Below are positions 9,207-17,837 of a stretch of 64,000 nucleotides of DNA, piece after piece. The position numbers were made by a program, and so were the translations under genes. The notes under the pieces were generated by a model. The model had not been told where the DNA came from and did no database searches. It saw nothing but the letters and a program-made list of their open reading frames with translations. Within the stretch, counting starts at the first letter, position 1; each line of letters begins with the position of its first letter. The DNA is taken from positions 432,699-496,698 of the forward strand of contig NZ_JACHXO010000004.1 of the NCBI RefSeq assembly GCF_014192155.1, read 5' to 3'. Origin of the DNA: Roseateles terrae. Lineage in GTDB: Bacteria > Pseudomonadota > Gammaproteobacteria > Burkholderiales > Burkholderiaceae_C.

Positions 9207-9704
9207 ATGGCGATCCGTACTGCTGACACGACCGAGCTGCTGAACCTGCGGGACGACGACGTCGCCCTGCCGGAAACGGCTGCACTGGACGGGCTGATGA
9301 AGTCTCTGGACTCCGATGCGGAAACGCCGGAGGACCAGGCGGCCCGCAGCGAAGCGCTGGAGCGCCTGGCGCTGTCCCACGCGATGTGTGACGACGCCGC
9401 GCAGGCCTGCTTCTATCTCTGCCGCAGCCTGGGCCTGGCCCGTCAGCAGACGCCGACGCAGGACGGGCAAGCCGGCCCGGATCTGGATCTGCTGTTCCAG
9501 CTGCTGGGTGCGCTGGCCGATCTGCCGGCGGAAGTCAGCGCGCTGCCGATGCCGGAAGGCGAAGCGGACGGCCTGGGTGTGGCGGAACTCTGCCACCAGC
9601 TCAGCGCGGCCCGCGAAATGACCACGGCCGCCTGGAACGAGGCCGCCGAGATCGATCAGGCGGTGGCAGCCTGCCCGGCCGCACCGGCACACGCGCTGCA
9701 CTAA
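9207..9704 (+). CDS. Hypothetical acidic protein
   Basis: A 165-residue protein that I do not recognise. It is rich in Ala, Leu, Asp and Glu and looks all-helical, with no signal peptide, membrane segment or metal motif. A central part reads ALSHAMCDDAAQACFYLCRS, with three Cys in 17 residues, reminiscent of a helical repeat but without clear periodicity. Codon use and GC at third positions fit a real gene. The ATG at 9207 has no strong ribosome site in front. The 173 bases between glmU and this gene contain only a weak 5-bp hairpin right after the glmU stop. It converges with the transposase-like gene 12 bases downstream. Confidence 0.6.
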   Translation: MAIRTADTTELLNLRDDDVALPETAALDGLMKSLDSDAETPEDQAARSEALERLALSHAMCDDAAQACFYLCRSLGLARQQTPTQDGQAGPDLDLLFQLLGALADLPAEVSALPMPEGEADGLGVAELCHQLSAAREMTTAAWNEAAEIDQAVAACPAAPAHALH

Positions 9705-9715
9705 GCGCTTTCTCG

Positions 9716-10567
9716 TCAGTGGCTGCGGCTCACCGCGCGATGGCCGCGCTCGTGGCCCGCAATCAGCCGGCTCACCCGAGACACCGACAACCCCAGCTCC
9801 CGCGCCAGCGCGGTCATGGACTGGCCGCCTTCGGTATGCGCCCGGTAGAGCGCTTCTTCCCTTGAGTTGCTGCTGCGCATCCATTCGCGCAGCCCCCGCG
9901 GCCGCGGCGCACGTGGCGCGCGTTCGCTCTGGCTGACGGTCCGCTGCACAAAGGCCGCGTCCCCCAGGAAGATCTGGTGGCGCAGCTGGCTCCAGATATC
10001 CAGCGCCGGGTTGGATTCCACCAGCCCGTAATACCGCTGCGCCGCACGACGTCGGTCGGACGCTGACTGCGGCTGGCGGCCCAGCACGTGGCTCCAGAGC
10101 CCTTCCACTTCCAGCCAGGGCGGCGAGTCAGCCATACCGGAATGGGCCGGGAAGCTGCTCCACGGCCATTGCGCCGGATCGTCCACCACCCCATCCCGCA
10201 CGCCCACCAGCTCGACATATCGGCAGGCATCGAGCAGCAGATGTTCGCGGTCCACCAGCACGGCCTTGAAGCGCCCCTGGAAGACATGGCCGGTGCGGCC
10301 ATGTCGGCGGTTGTGGGCCTGGGTGTAGACGCCGTTGAGATGGCGCATCAGGCGCGAAAGATTGGCCTGGCGGGTGAAGATCAGCAGCTCGTAATGCTGG
10401 GTGCCGAGCCCGTAGGCGAGCACCTGGGCGTCGAAGCGCTCGGCGGCCTGATCCAGCAGTTCCAGCAGCAGACGGCGGTCGTCGTCGTCCGCGAACACGG
10501 CCGCTTCCCCCCGTGTCGCCACATGGTAGACAGCGCCTGGAAATTCGATGCGGAGGGGCCTGGCCAT
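9716..10567 (-). CDS. REP-associated tyrosine transposase-like protein (Y1/IS200-type fold) with altered HUH motif and C-terminal HTH
   Basis: A 283-residue protein opening with MARPLRIEFPGAVYHV, the hallmark start of TnpA-REP (RayT) proteins. It continues with NLSRLMRHLNGVYTQAHNRR, GHVFQGRFKAVLV and LLDACRYVELVGVR, all standard family blocks; the presumed catalytic Tyr is in VYTQ. The metal-binding HUH motif, normally NH-x-H, reads TQHYELL here: the second His is replaced by Glu. The first His is kept. The C-terminal about 45 residues form a helix-turn-helix (MTALARELGLSVSRVSRLI), as in the DnaA-like tails of larger members. There are no IS ends around it, so it looks like a resident, possibly domesticated copy. 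DNA cleavage activity is doubtful. Confidence 0.85.
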   Translation of the reverse strand: MARPLRIEFPGAVYHVATRGEAAVFADDDDRRLLLELLDQAAERFDAQVLAYGLGTQHYELLIFTRQANLSRLMRHLNGVYTQAHNRRHGRTGHVFQGRFKAVLVDREHLLLDACRYVELVGVRDGVVDDPAQWPWSSFPAHSGMADSPPWLEVEGLWSHVLGRQPQSASDRRRAAQRYYGLVESNPALDIWSQLRHQIFLGDAAFVQRTVSQSERAPRAPRPRGLREWMRSSNSREEALYRAHTEGGQSMTALARELGLSVSRVSRLIAGHERGHRAVSRSH

Positions 10568-10667
10568 GCCAAGAAGCTAGGCGACGGCGACCTAAAAAAC
10601 AAGGCGCCCGGCCGCTCAAGAGAGCGACACGGGCGCCGGAATGCGATGCTTGAACGCGGATGTGGGA

Positions 10668-11147
10668 TCAGGTCTTGCCAAGCTTGGCCAGCACCTGCAG
10701 CACGGCGTCCTCGCCCATGTTGCGCGCATCGGCGAGTTCGCCGCCCAGGGTGGCGCCCAAGACCTGACCCTCGGGACTGAGCACCGCCACGGTGGGGATG
10801 CCCTTCTTCAGGGTCACACCCATCTGGTTGGCGACATCGACGTTGCGATCAAATCGACCGACATTGACCTTCACGACGACAAAGCGCTTGTTCACCTCAT
10901 GCGACAGCGACCCCTGGCCCATGCCGCGGTTCAATGCCAGGCAGTCCTTGCACCAGTTGGCGCCGTAGATCACCAGCACCTGCTTGTGCTCGGCCCCGGC
11001 CTTGGCCACCGCCTGGTTGATATCGACCCGGGCGTCCGCCGCTTCGTTGTAGGGCCCTTCGCCCAAAGCTTCGGCTGCATGGGCCGTCGGCAGCGCCGCG
11101 AGCGCCAGGCAGGCCGCCATCAGGACAGTGGTGGTGCGTCGTTTCAT
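10668..11147 (-). CDS. Periplasmic thioredoxin-family protein
   Basis: A 159-residue exported protein. A signal peptide ([20 protein letters not shown], cleavage after AHA) leads into a thioredoxin fold with the active site WCKDC at residues 65-69. The cis-Pro loop is seen as [10 protein letters not shown]. Such DsbD-gamma/thioredoxin_7-like proteins reduce or protect thiols in the periplasm; the substrate cannot be told. The start at 11147 is chosen because it opens the signal peptide; an upstream in-frame start at 11243 would add 32 residues that spoil it. The gene diverges from the DUF808 gene. Confidence 0.85.
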   Translation of the reverse strand: MKRRTTTVLMAACLALAALPTAHAAEALGEGPYNEAADARVDINQAVAKAGAEHKQVLVIYGANWCKDCLALNRGMGQGSLSHEVNKRFVVVKVNVGRFDRNVDVANQMGVTLKKGIPTVAVLSPEGQVLGATLGGELADARNMGEDAVLQVLAKLGKT

Positions 11148-11280
11148 GGCGGCAGTGTGCCACCAGGTGCAAGCGCCTGCACACCGCGGGCCCATATCGA
11201 AAATACCGATGGGCGCATGCGGTACAAACGCAGCTTCGACCACTTTTCCTCATCAGCGGCAATCTGCCGCCCTTCACACC

Positions 11281-12189
11281 ATGGCCACCAGCCTTCTTGC
11301 CCTGATCGACGACATCACCACAGTCCTCGACGATGTGGCCCTGCTCTCCAAAATGGCCGCCAAGAAGACCACCGGCGTGCTGGGAGACGACCTGGCGCTG
11401 AATGCGCAGCAGGTCACGGGCGTGAGTGCGGACCGGGAGCTGCCGGTGGTGTGGGGGGTGTTCAAGGGTTCGATGGTCAACAAGGCCATCCTGGTGCCGG
11501 CTGCGCTGGCCATCAGCGCCTGGGCGCCCTGGGCGGTGACGCCGCTGCTGATGGTGGGCGGCGCCTACCTGTGCTTTGAAGGCGTGGAGAAGCTGGCCCA
11601 CAAGTGGCTGCACGGGGCTGAACCGGACGCCGAAGAACAGGCGCTGGAAGAGGCGCTGAAAAAGCCCGGCACCGACATCGCCGCGCTGGAAAAGGACAAG
11701 ATCAAGGGCGCCATCCGGACCGACTTCATCCTGTCCGCAGAAATCATCGCGATCACCCTGAACACGGTGGCCAATGAGGTGTTCCTGTCCCGGTTGCTGG
11801 TGCTGTCCGTCGTGGCGGTGCTGATGACGGTGGGCGTGTACGGCCTGGTGGCCGGCATCGTGAAGCTGGATGACGCCGGCCTGTGGCTCAAGCGCCAGGC
11901 CGCCGCCTGGAAGCAGACCCTGGGTCGCGGCCTGCTGGCGCTGGCGCCCTGGCTGATGAAAACCTTGTCGGTGCTGGGAACGGCTGCGATGTTCCTGGTC
12001 GGCGGCGGCATCCTGACCCACGGGTCGGCCACGCTGCACCATGGCATCGAGCAGGTGCTGGGCGGTCTAGGCGTGCAAGGTCTGGTGCTGTCCTCTCTGC
12101 AACTGGTGGCGGACGTGCTGGTGGGCATCGTGGTCGGCGCTGCGGTGCTGGCGGGCGTGTCGCTGGTGCAGAAGTTGCGCAAACGCTGA
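11281..12189 (+). CDS. DUF808 family inner-membrane protein (YedI-like)
   Basis: A 302-residue membrane protein. The opening [20 protein letters not shown] and the phrases [16 protein letters not shown] and [11 protein letters not shown] are diagnostic of DUF808/YedI. About five hydrophobic segments follow, with an acidic, lysine-rich cytoplasmic loop (about residues 115-140) between them. The function of the family is unknown. The start is taken at the ATG at 11281, where the family begins; the frame stays open upstream but those residues are not conserved. Confidence 0.9.
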   Translation: MATSLLALIDDITTVLDDVALLSKMAAKKTTGVLGDDLALNAQQVTGVSADRELPVVWGVFKGSMVNKAILVPAALAISAWAPWAVTPLLMVGGAYLCFEGVEKLAHKWLHGAEPDAEEQALEEALKKPGTDIAALEKDKIKGAIRTDFILSAEIIAITLNTVANEVFLSRLLVLSVVAVLMTVGVYGLVAGIVKLDDAGLWLKRQAAAWKQTLGRGLLALAPWLMKTLSVLGTAAMFLVGGGILTHGSATLHHGIEQVLGGLGVQGLVLSSLQLVADVLVGIVVGAAVLAGVSLVQKLRKR

Positions 12190-12228
12190 AAACCGGCCAC
12201 TGCGAGTGGCTTGGCGGAGAATCACGGC

Positions 12229-12456
12229 ATGAAGACGCATCAGATCGAGATTCAGAAGTTCAAGGCCGCCTCCAATTCCAGCCACGGCACGGTCAGCTTC
12301 AAGGTGGACGCACTGGTCACCGGCCGCCAGCCGGTGGAAGGCATTGAACCGTCCAGCCTGGTCACCATGAGCGAAGCCAATGCGCGGGTGCTGATGGCCC
12401 TGCTCAAGACGCAGCTGGCCGAGTTCGATGGCCGCAAGGCCCGCAGCCAGCGCTGA
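12229..12456 (+). CDS. Small conserved-looking hypothetical protein
   Basis: A 75-residue basic, soluble protein of unknown function starting MKTHQIEIQKFKAASN. It has alternating strand-like and helical parts (VSFKVDALVTG, then NARVLMALLKTQLAEFD) and a basic tail, with no known motif. GGCGGAGA at 12213-12220 is a good ribosome site for the ATG at 12229. It lies 39 bases after the DUF808 gene in the same direction and could be cotranscribed with it. Confidence 0.6.
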   Translation: MKTHQIEIQKFKAASNSSHGTVSFKVDALVTGRQPVEGIEPSSLVTMSEANARVLMALLKTQLAEFDGRKARSQR

Positions 12457-12589
12457 ACGCCGAGCGCCGACCGCTCAGACATTCGCATGCACTCAGGGTC
12501 CAAAGACCCTGAGGGATCCCTCCCGCGGCCCGGCGACCTCCGCCGGGCTTCACGATTGCTTTCACGATTCCTGAAAGACCCGAATCACC

Positions 12590-13201
12590 ATGGAACTGCC
12601 GCAGTACCAACCCGACAAGGCGGACTACCTGCCTCTGACCGATGACGAGCTCCAGGACCTGGACGACTGGCTCTCCGAGCTGCCCACCGATGCGGCGATG
12701 AACATCGAAGCGATCGACGGCTATCTGAGCGCCCTGCTGCTCAGTCCGGTGTCGCTGAGCGACAAGGCCGGCGCCGACTGGATGGCGCCGGTGTGGGGCG
12801 GGGGCGACCCGTTCTCCAGCGGCAAGCAGCGCAAGCGGATCGCCCTGCTGCTGCTGCGCCATGTGCACAGCCTGTCGGTGCAATGGACCTCCAAGCAGGA
12901 CGAGTGGGAGCCGATCTTCAGCGTCGCCGAGGACGGCGAGCAGCAGCTGGTGGACGCCGAGGACTGGTGCACCGGTTTCATGATCGGGGTGGATCAGGAC
13001 AGCGAGGCCTGGGGCCCGCTGTTTGATCACACCAAGACCGCCGCCGCGCTGGCCCCCATCGCCCTGCTGGGGGGCGATGAAGAGCAGCTGTCTCCGGAAG
13101 ACGCTGAAAAGCTGACCGACCTGCATTGGCGCGACGCCCTGAGCCGGGAAGTGCCGGAGGGCGTCTTGACGATGTGGACGCTGCGACAGGCGGCGGACTG
13201 A
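12590..13201 (+). CDS. UPF0149 family protein (YgfB/YecA-like)
   Basis: A 203-residue acidic protein. The blocks LTDDELQDLDDWLSELP, AMNIEAIDGYLSALLLSP and DWCTGFMIGV match the UPF0149/YecA family, an all-helical fold. Many YecA proteins carry a C-terminal SEC-C zinc motif; this one ends without it (LTMWTLRQAAD). The role of the short members is not established. It has its own short upstream gap (133 bases) containing a small GC-rich repeat but no clear promoter. Confidence 0.85.
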   Translation: MELPQYQPDKADYLPLTDDELQDLDDWLSELPTDAAMNIEAIDGYLSALLLSPVSLSDKAGADWMAPVWGGGDPFSSGKQRKRIALLLLRHVHSLSVQWTSKQDEWEPIFSVAEDGEQQLVDAEDWCTGFMIGVDQDSEAWGPLFDHTKTAAALAPIALLGGDEEQLSPEDAEKLTDLHWRDALSREVPEGVLTMWTLRQAAD

Positions 13202-13220
13202 TCGGGCAGGCGGGCCGCCG

Positions 13221-13715
13221 TCAGGCGGCCAGCGCCAGAACCTCGTAGCGGCCGCGCGCCTCCTCCACGACGTCCGGAGCGCTGCCGGACTCCGGCGGGC
13301 GCTCGTAGCGGCCCTCCCGGGACAGGCGCTGCAGCCCGGTTTCCACGACGCCCAGCATGCCGAGCGCCTCGCGCAGGTTGTCCCGCACGGCGGCGGCCAC
13401 CACCAGGGCTTCGTCGTCGTCCGACTGGGTGTCTTCATCCAGATAGTCCCGCTCCAGCCGGGCGATCAGCTCCGCGCAGGCGACCGCCTGCTGCATCCGT
13501 TCACGCACGGTCTCCAGCGCGACGCGCACGGTGACGTCCCGCCGCGGCACCAGCCATTCCGCATTGCCGGGCATGAAGCGGCTACGGGTGGGGCACATGC
13601 GCGAGCGGTAGAGAAAGCTTTCGAACTCCGTCGGGGTCAGGTCGGCCAGGGGGCGCTGGTCCAGCAGGGCTGACGCCGTGCCGGCGGGGAAGGGAATGAA
13701 GGTAGCGTGTGTCAT
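13221..13715 (-). CDS. Hypothetical protein
   Basis: A 164-residue soluble protein that I do not recognise. The middle is helical with an acidic patch (DYLDEDTQSDDDEALVV), and the N-terminal third has an odd cluster FLYRSRMCPTRSRFMPGN. No signal peptide or membrane segment is visible. It converges with the UPF0149 gene (19 bases between stops). Codon use is like that of its neighbours, so it is probably a real gene. Confidence 0.6.
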   Translation of the reverse strand: MTHATFIPFPAGTASALLDQRPLADLTPTEFESFLYRSRMCPTRSRFMPGNAEWLVPRRDVTVRVALETVRERMQQAVACAELIARLERDYLDEDTQSDDDEALVVAAAVRDNLREALGMLGVVETGLQRLSREGRYERPPESGSAPDVVEEARGRYEVLALAA

Positions 13716-13798
13716 GAGGCGGCTCCGGTCTGTTCATCCAAGGGGATGACCCATGATTCACGGACTGCCGACACCGTTCCTTGAAGAAGATCAAAACC

Positions 13799-13852
13799 AA
13801 GGCCCACGCCTCGCACACCATTCATTTTGACTGGCGGGAGGCTGTGGGCCTT
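13799..13852 (-). terminator. Hairpin with downstream T-rich stretch, terminator of the S9 peptidase gene
   Basis: AAGGCCCACGCCTC (13799-13812) pairs with GAGGCTGTGGGCCTT (13838-13852), giving a 14-bp stem with one bulged T and a 25-base loop. Read on the minus strand, the stem is followed by GGTTTTGAT, a moderate U-tract. It lies about 60 bases after the stop of the peptidase gene. Confidence 0.55.
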
Positions 13853-13915
13853 GTGCCGTGAATGCGGTAGGCACTCACGGGAATAGGGGAGGCATCCCCC
13901 CGATCAGCAGGCGGA

Positions 13916-16645
13916 TCAGCGGGTGGCGGTCCCCAGGTGCTGCAGCCAGAAGGCTTCGTACTTCCGATGCTGGCCCACCGGCTTCACCGCGCCGCCCAGC
14001 GCATGCACGCCGTCCGGATCCAGGAACAGCTCGACCAGCCCTTCCTTGCCCGACTCCAGCAGCGCGCGATAGACATTCACCGTGTCCTGATAAAGCACGT
14101 TGGGATCCTGCATGCCGTGCACCAGCAGCAGCGGCTTCTTCAACTGCCGCGCCAGCGGCAGCAGCGAATACTGGCGCAGCACCGGCTTCGTCCGGTCCAC
14201 CGGACCGATGGTGCGGCCGCTGTACCAGGAGTTGTAGTTTTCCCATTCCGTCGGACCGGCGCCGGCGATGCCGGCCGCGAACAGATCCGGCTTGGTGTAG
14301 AGCGTGTACTGCGTCTGGAAGCCGCCGAAGCTCCACCCGTTCAGGCCCAGGCGCTGCCCATCGACGCCGAAGTTCGCCTTCATGTAGGCCACCAGGTCTT
14401 CCAGGTCTTCCGCCTGCGGTTGGCCCGGCTGCTGCCAGTTCGCATCCGCGAAACGCTCGCCATAGTTGGAATGGCCACGCGGGTCCACCGTCACGGTGAC
14501 GAAGCCATGCTTGGCCGCCATGTACATCGCAAACAGGTAGCCGGTGTTCTGGAAGCTGTCGGTCTCCACCAGATGGCGGTCGTTCAGCGGGCCGCCATAG
14601 ACGTAGACGATGCCGGGACGGCGATCGCTCGCCTGCCAGCCCTTGGGCTTGAACACATAGGCCTGAATCGGGTCGCCGTGGCGGTTCGCATAGCTGAAGC
14701 GCTCCGGCTGCATCAGGTTGACCTGGGCCCAGGCGGGATCATGGCTGCTGGTCAGCACCCGGCCAGGCTCGGCCCCTCGGGGGCTGGCCTGCCCCTTGAT
14801 GAGCTTGAGCTCCGGCAGATGCGCCCAGTCGCCGGCGGTCGCGGCCAGCCACTGGCCGTTGCGGGAGACGGTCGCATTGCGGTGGAACTCCGGGGCGCGG
14901 CCCAGAGCGGTCATGCGGCCGTCCTTCAGGTCCACGCGCCACAGGTTCATCGCGGCGTAATCATCCTTGTTGGCGACGACAAACATCGTCTGTGCATCCG
15001 GCGTGAATCCCAGCACCTGATAGGCCTCGAACTCGCCCTGCACCAGCGGACGCACGCTGCGGTCAGCGCCTTGCAGGCGCATCGCGTAGGGCTGGCGCCA
15101 ACCCTTGTCGGCCAGCATCACCACCAGGTCGCGGTTGTCCGGCGTGAATTGGGGCGTCATGACATTCACCAGTTCATGGTGGATGGGCGCGCGTCGTTCG
15201 ACCACCACCGACGGCTTGCCATCGGGCTGGCCGAGGTAGACGCGGTAGAGGCCCTTTTCACGCTCGAAGGTGGCGAAGGCGTAGTGGCTGCCGTCACGCG
15301 CCCACACCACCGGGGACATCTCGAACCAGACATCGCCGCCCGGATGGCTGAACACCGGCTCCGGCTGACGCGCAGGCGTCTCGCCCGCGGCGGGCACCGG
15401 ACGGATGAACAGCGCCACGGCGGGCAGGCCGCGCTTGTCGTCGGAGACTTCGCGGTCCACCTTCTTGGCGGTCGCGAAGCGCTCGCTGTAGCTCATGATC
15501 TCGACCTGCCGACCCGGCTTGGGCGCAGGCTTGCCATCCGGCGTGGTCAGCGGTGCTTCCGCCATCAGCGCCATCCAGCGGCCGTTTTCACTCAGCGTCG
15601 TCTGGGCAATCTTGAACTTGCGATCTTCGTCATCGGGATTGAACAGCTCCCGGTTGATGACCTCCACGCCGCTGCTTGCCAGTTGCACCCGCAGCACGCG
15701 GGTTTCGTCCTGGGCGATCACGGCACGGTCATCCGGCGTGTAGGCCACGGGCTTGAGCGTGCGGCCGATGGACAGCAGCGGCTGCGCGCGATCACTGCCC
15801 ACCTTCCAGCGCAGCAGCTGGCCGCGGTAGCTGAAGGTCAGCTCGTCGCCCTTGCTGGCCCACACGAATTGCGTGACGCCGGGGTAGAGGTCTTCCGGCT
15901 TGAGCTTGTCGCGCTCCCGCTGCTTCTTCAGCTCGTCCCGCAGTTCCCACAGGGCCATGTCCTTCGGGTCCTTGGCAGGCTTGCGGGCGTCGGCGGTAGC
16001 CGAGGCAGCGCTGGAGGCGGCCCCGGAAGCGGCCCCGGAAGCTGCAGAAGCCGCGGCCGACGCAGCAACCACACCGGACGCCGCCGTATCGCCCCACAGC
16101 GCCTTTTCGGACGCCTTGCGCGCATCGTCGCGGGCCTTGCGCTGGATCAGCTCGGTGCGCAGCGCCTCGAGGGCCTTGCGTTCCCACTGGTCGAGGTCCA
16201 CCTTCTCGCCGCGCAGGTAGGCGGCCTGCGCCTCTTCCTTCGCCTGGCGCTCGGCCTGCTCATCACGCTTTTGCTGCAGCTTGCGGGCGAAGCGGTCCAG
16301 GTTTTCCGGCGTCTCCACCATGGCCATCAGCGTGGGCGAGCTGACCCGCACCGTCTTGCCGGTCTGCGTGTCATGCACATACAGGTCGCTGCCCGGCTCA
16401 CCGAACGGATTCCACAGGTAGGCGAGATACCGCCCGTCGGCACTGAACCGGGCGTCCTTGGCGGCCTCGCCGCGGTAGGACTCGGCGCGGAACAGCTGTT
16501 CCAGCGTCAGGGACGAGGGGGTGGCCGCCAGGGCGGTTGTCGGCGCCGCCGGTGCGGATGCGGCCGCGTGGGCCGCACCGTCCCCCAGGGCCAGTCCGGA
16601 CGCCAGGGTCGCCAGCGCCACGGTGCTCAGGATCCAATGCTTCAA
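13916..16645 (-). CDS. Secreted S9 family (prolyl oligopeptidase-type) peptidase
   Basis: A 909-residue exported serine peptidase. The signal peptide runs to about residue 29. Residues about 50-650 are beta-propeller WD40-like repeats (for example RYLAYLWNP, RWMALMAEAP). The C-terminal alpha/beta-hydrolase domain has the nucleophile in GWSFGGFQT (Ser about 771), the acid in HGMQDPNVLYQ (about 845) and the histidine in DGVHALGG (about 881). It resembles dipeptidyl-peptidase IV-type and acylaminoacyl-peptidase-type S9 enzymes that trim peptides in the periplasm. Unusual is a Lys/Glu-rich coiled stretch (about residues 130-190) followed by an Ala/Ser-only low-complexity insert (about 190-215) inside the propeller. 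Substrate unknown. Confidence 0.9.
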   Translation of the reverse strand: MKHWILSTVALATLASGLALGDGAAHAAASAPAAPTTALAATPSSLTLEQLFRAESYRGEAAKDARFSADGRYLAYLWNPFGEPGSDLYVHDTQTGKTVRVSSPTLMAMVETPENLDRFARKLQQKRDEQAERQAKEEAQAAYLRGEKVDLDQWERKALEALRTELIQRKARDDARKASEKALWGDTAASGVVAASAAASAASGAASGAASSAASATADARKPAKDPKDMALWELRDELKKQRERDKLKPEDLYPGVTQFVWASKGDELTFSYRGQLLRWKVGSDRAQPLLSIGRTLKPVAYTPDDRAVIAQDETRVLRVQLASSGVEVINRELFNPDDEDRKFKIAQTTLSENGRWMALMAEAPLTTPDGKPAPKPGRQVEIMSYSERFATAKKVDREVSDDKRGLPAVALFIRPVPAAGETPARQPEPVFSHPGGDVWFEMSPVVWARDGSHYAFATFEREKGLYRVYLGQPDGKPSVVVERRAPIHHELVNVMTPQFTPDNRDLVVMLADKGWRQPYAMRLQGADRSVRPLVQGEFEAYQVLGFTPDAQTMFVVANKDDYAAMNLWRVDLKDGRMTALGRAPEFHRNATVSRNGQWLAATAGDWAHLPELKLIKGQASPRGAEPGRVLTSSHDPAWAQVNLMQPERFSYANRHGDPIQAYVFKPKGWQASDRRPGIVYVYGGPLNDRHLVETDSFQNTGYLFAMYMAAKHGFVTVTVDPRGHSNYGERFADANWQQPGQPQAEDLEDLVAYMKANFGVDGQRLGLNGWSFGGFQTQYTLYTKPDLFAAGIAGAGPTEWENYNSWYSGRTIGPVDRTKPVLRQYSLLPLARQLKKPLLLVHGMQDPNVLYQDTVNVYRALLESGKEGLVELFLDPDGVHALGGAVKPVGQHRKYEAFWLQHLGTATR

Positions 16646-16804
16646 AGTCGCTCTCCATGCCCCAGTTGTCAGGGGAGCGGAGATTCTAGAAACGATGGCT
16701 ACACCTGCTTACCGCAAGGCCGTGCACCGCGGACGGTGACCGCGCGTTAGACACCCAGACTTTCCCTGATTTCCCTGGGGAACTGTTCGCAAAAGGAACC
16801 GATC

Positions 16805-17350
16805 ATGAAATCCCTGCTGATCGCATCAACCCTGGCCCTGGCCGCCCTGACCGCGCCCGCCGCCCACGCGGGCGACGTGGGGGTCTCCATCAGCGTCGGC
16901 CAACCCGGCTTTTACGGGCAGATCCAGCTGGGCGGCGGTTATCCGCCTCCGTCGGTGATCTACAGCGAGCCGGTGGTGGTGCAGCGGGTGTACGCCCCGC
17001 CGCCGCCGGTGTATCTGCGGGTGCCGCCAGACCACTATCGTCACTGGTCCCGCCACTGCGGCTTCTATGGCGCCTGCGGCCGTCCGGTGTACTTCGTGCG
17101 GGAAGACTGGTATGCGCGCACCTATGCGCCGGCGTATTACGGTCCCGCCTACCGGCCGGACTATCGACCCGGCTATCGACCCGGCTATGTGGTGGGCCCG
17201 CCCCGCTGGGAAGGTCGCCGGGAGTGGGAGCGTCGGGACTGGGACCGTCGCGACTGGGATCGCCGGGACGGGGACCGCCGTGATGACCGCCGCGGCTGGG
17301 ACCGTGACGGGGACGACCGCCACGGCGGTGGTCACCATCATCATCACTGA
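16805..17350 (+). CDS. Exported Arg/Asp-rich protein with RDWDR repeats and a terminal pentahistidine
   Basis: A 181-residue protein with a clear signal peptide (cleavage after AHA, residue 22). The mature N-terminal part is rich in Gly, Pro and Tyr (VYAPPPPVYLRVPP) and keeps two Cys (CGFYGACG). The middle carries a tandem YRPxYRPGYRPGY stretch. The C-terminal 50 residues are nearly all R, D, W and G in repeats of the type RRDWD, ending in five His. Similar low-complexity envelope proteins are common in Burkholderiales but have no assigned role; metal binding by the tail is conceivable. The ATG at 16805 follows AAAGGAAC. Confidence 0.75.
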   Translation: MKSLLIASTLALAALTAPAAHAGDVGVSISVGQPGFYGQIQLGGGYPPPSVIYSEPVVVQRVYAPPPPVYLRVPPDHYRHWSRHCGFYGACGRPVYFVREDWYARTYAPAYYGPAYRPDYRPGYRPGYVVGPPRWEGRREWERRDWDRRDWDRRDGDRRDDRRGWDRDGDDRHGGGHHHHH

Positions 17351-17377
17351 CCCTGAAAACGCCCCGTCGCGTATAGT
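17347..17377 (+). promoter_or_regulatory. Possible sigma-70 promoter for the small membrane protein gene
   Basis: TATAGT at 17372-17377 is a good -10 hexamer 34 bases before the ATG at 17411. CTGACC at 17347-17352 is a weak -35 match at a long 19-base spacing, and it overlaps the stop of the preceding gene. Confidence 0.3.
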
Positions 17378-17410
17378 GGGTGCATCCGCGCGCCGTGCCG
17401 GCGTGCTTCG

Positions 17411-17734
17411 ATGCAGCCCACCATGTTCACCAAAGTCATCGCTGCCCTGGGTCTTGTGATCTGCGTGATGCTGGCCATCGACATGGTGCTGCCCCGCCGG
17501 CATCAACTGGCCTGGCGAGCCCGGGCCCGTCAGCTCTTCGGCCCGTCCTCCGGAAAGTTCTCGCAGCGCTTCGCGGGGCTGGGGCTTCGCTTCAGTTCCC
17601 GGGAGCGTCGCCGTGCGGCCCATGATGCCGCGCGAGATGCCATCGCCCGCGCCAAGCAGCGCGCTGCGAAGTGGGATGGCAACGTCTATCACAGCGACGA
17701 ATTCGAACGTCGCCAGCGCCGCAAGCCGCACTGA
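17411..17734 (+). CDS. Small membrane-anchored hypothetical protein
   Basis: A 107-residue protein with one N-terminal membrane helix (about residues 8-27, VIAALGLVICVMLAIDMVL) and a strongly basic cytoplasmic part rich in Arg and Ala, ending in EFERRQRRKPH. No family is recognised. A second in-frame ATG at 17423 is an equally possible start. It may follow its own promoter at 17347-17377. Confidence 0.6.
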   Translation: MQPTMFTKVIAALGLVICVMLAIDMVLPRRHQLAWRARARQLFGPSSGKFSQRFAGLGLRFSSRERRRAAHDAARDAIARAKQRAAKWDGNVYHSDEFERRQRRKPH

Positions 17735-17798
17735 AGCGCCGGAAGGCCCGCCCGCGGTTTCCTCCCGCGCACCAACTGCCCCGCCCCAAGGTCCAGGC

Positions 17799-17824
17799 CG
17801 GGCGCCGCCGTCCGGCGACGCCCG
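17799..17824 (-). terminator. GC-rich hairpin after the uvrA-like gene
   Basis: GGGCGCCGCCG (17800-17810) and CGGCGACGCCC (17813-17823) form an 11-bp stem with one mismatch and a 2-base spacer, just past the stop of the minus-strand uvrA paralogue. No U-run follows, so it may only stabilise the transcript end. Confidence 0.35.
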
Positions 17825-17837
17825 TTCCTGCAGACGT

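Noticed and set aside
13937..16750. 937-codon open frame opposite the S9 peptidase
   Set aside because: Composition is that of an antisense shadow; the minus-strand frame has a signal peptide and catalytic triad.
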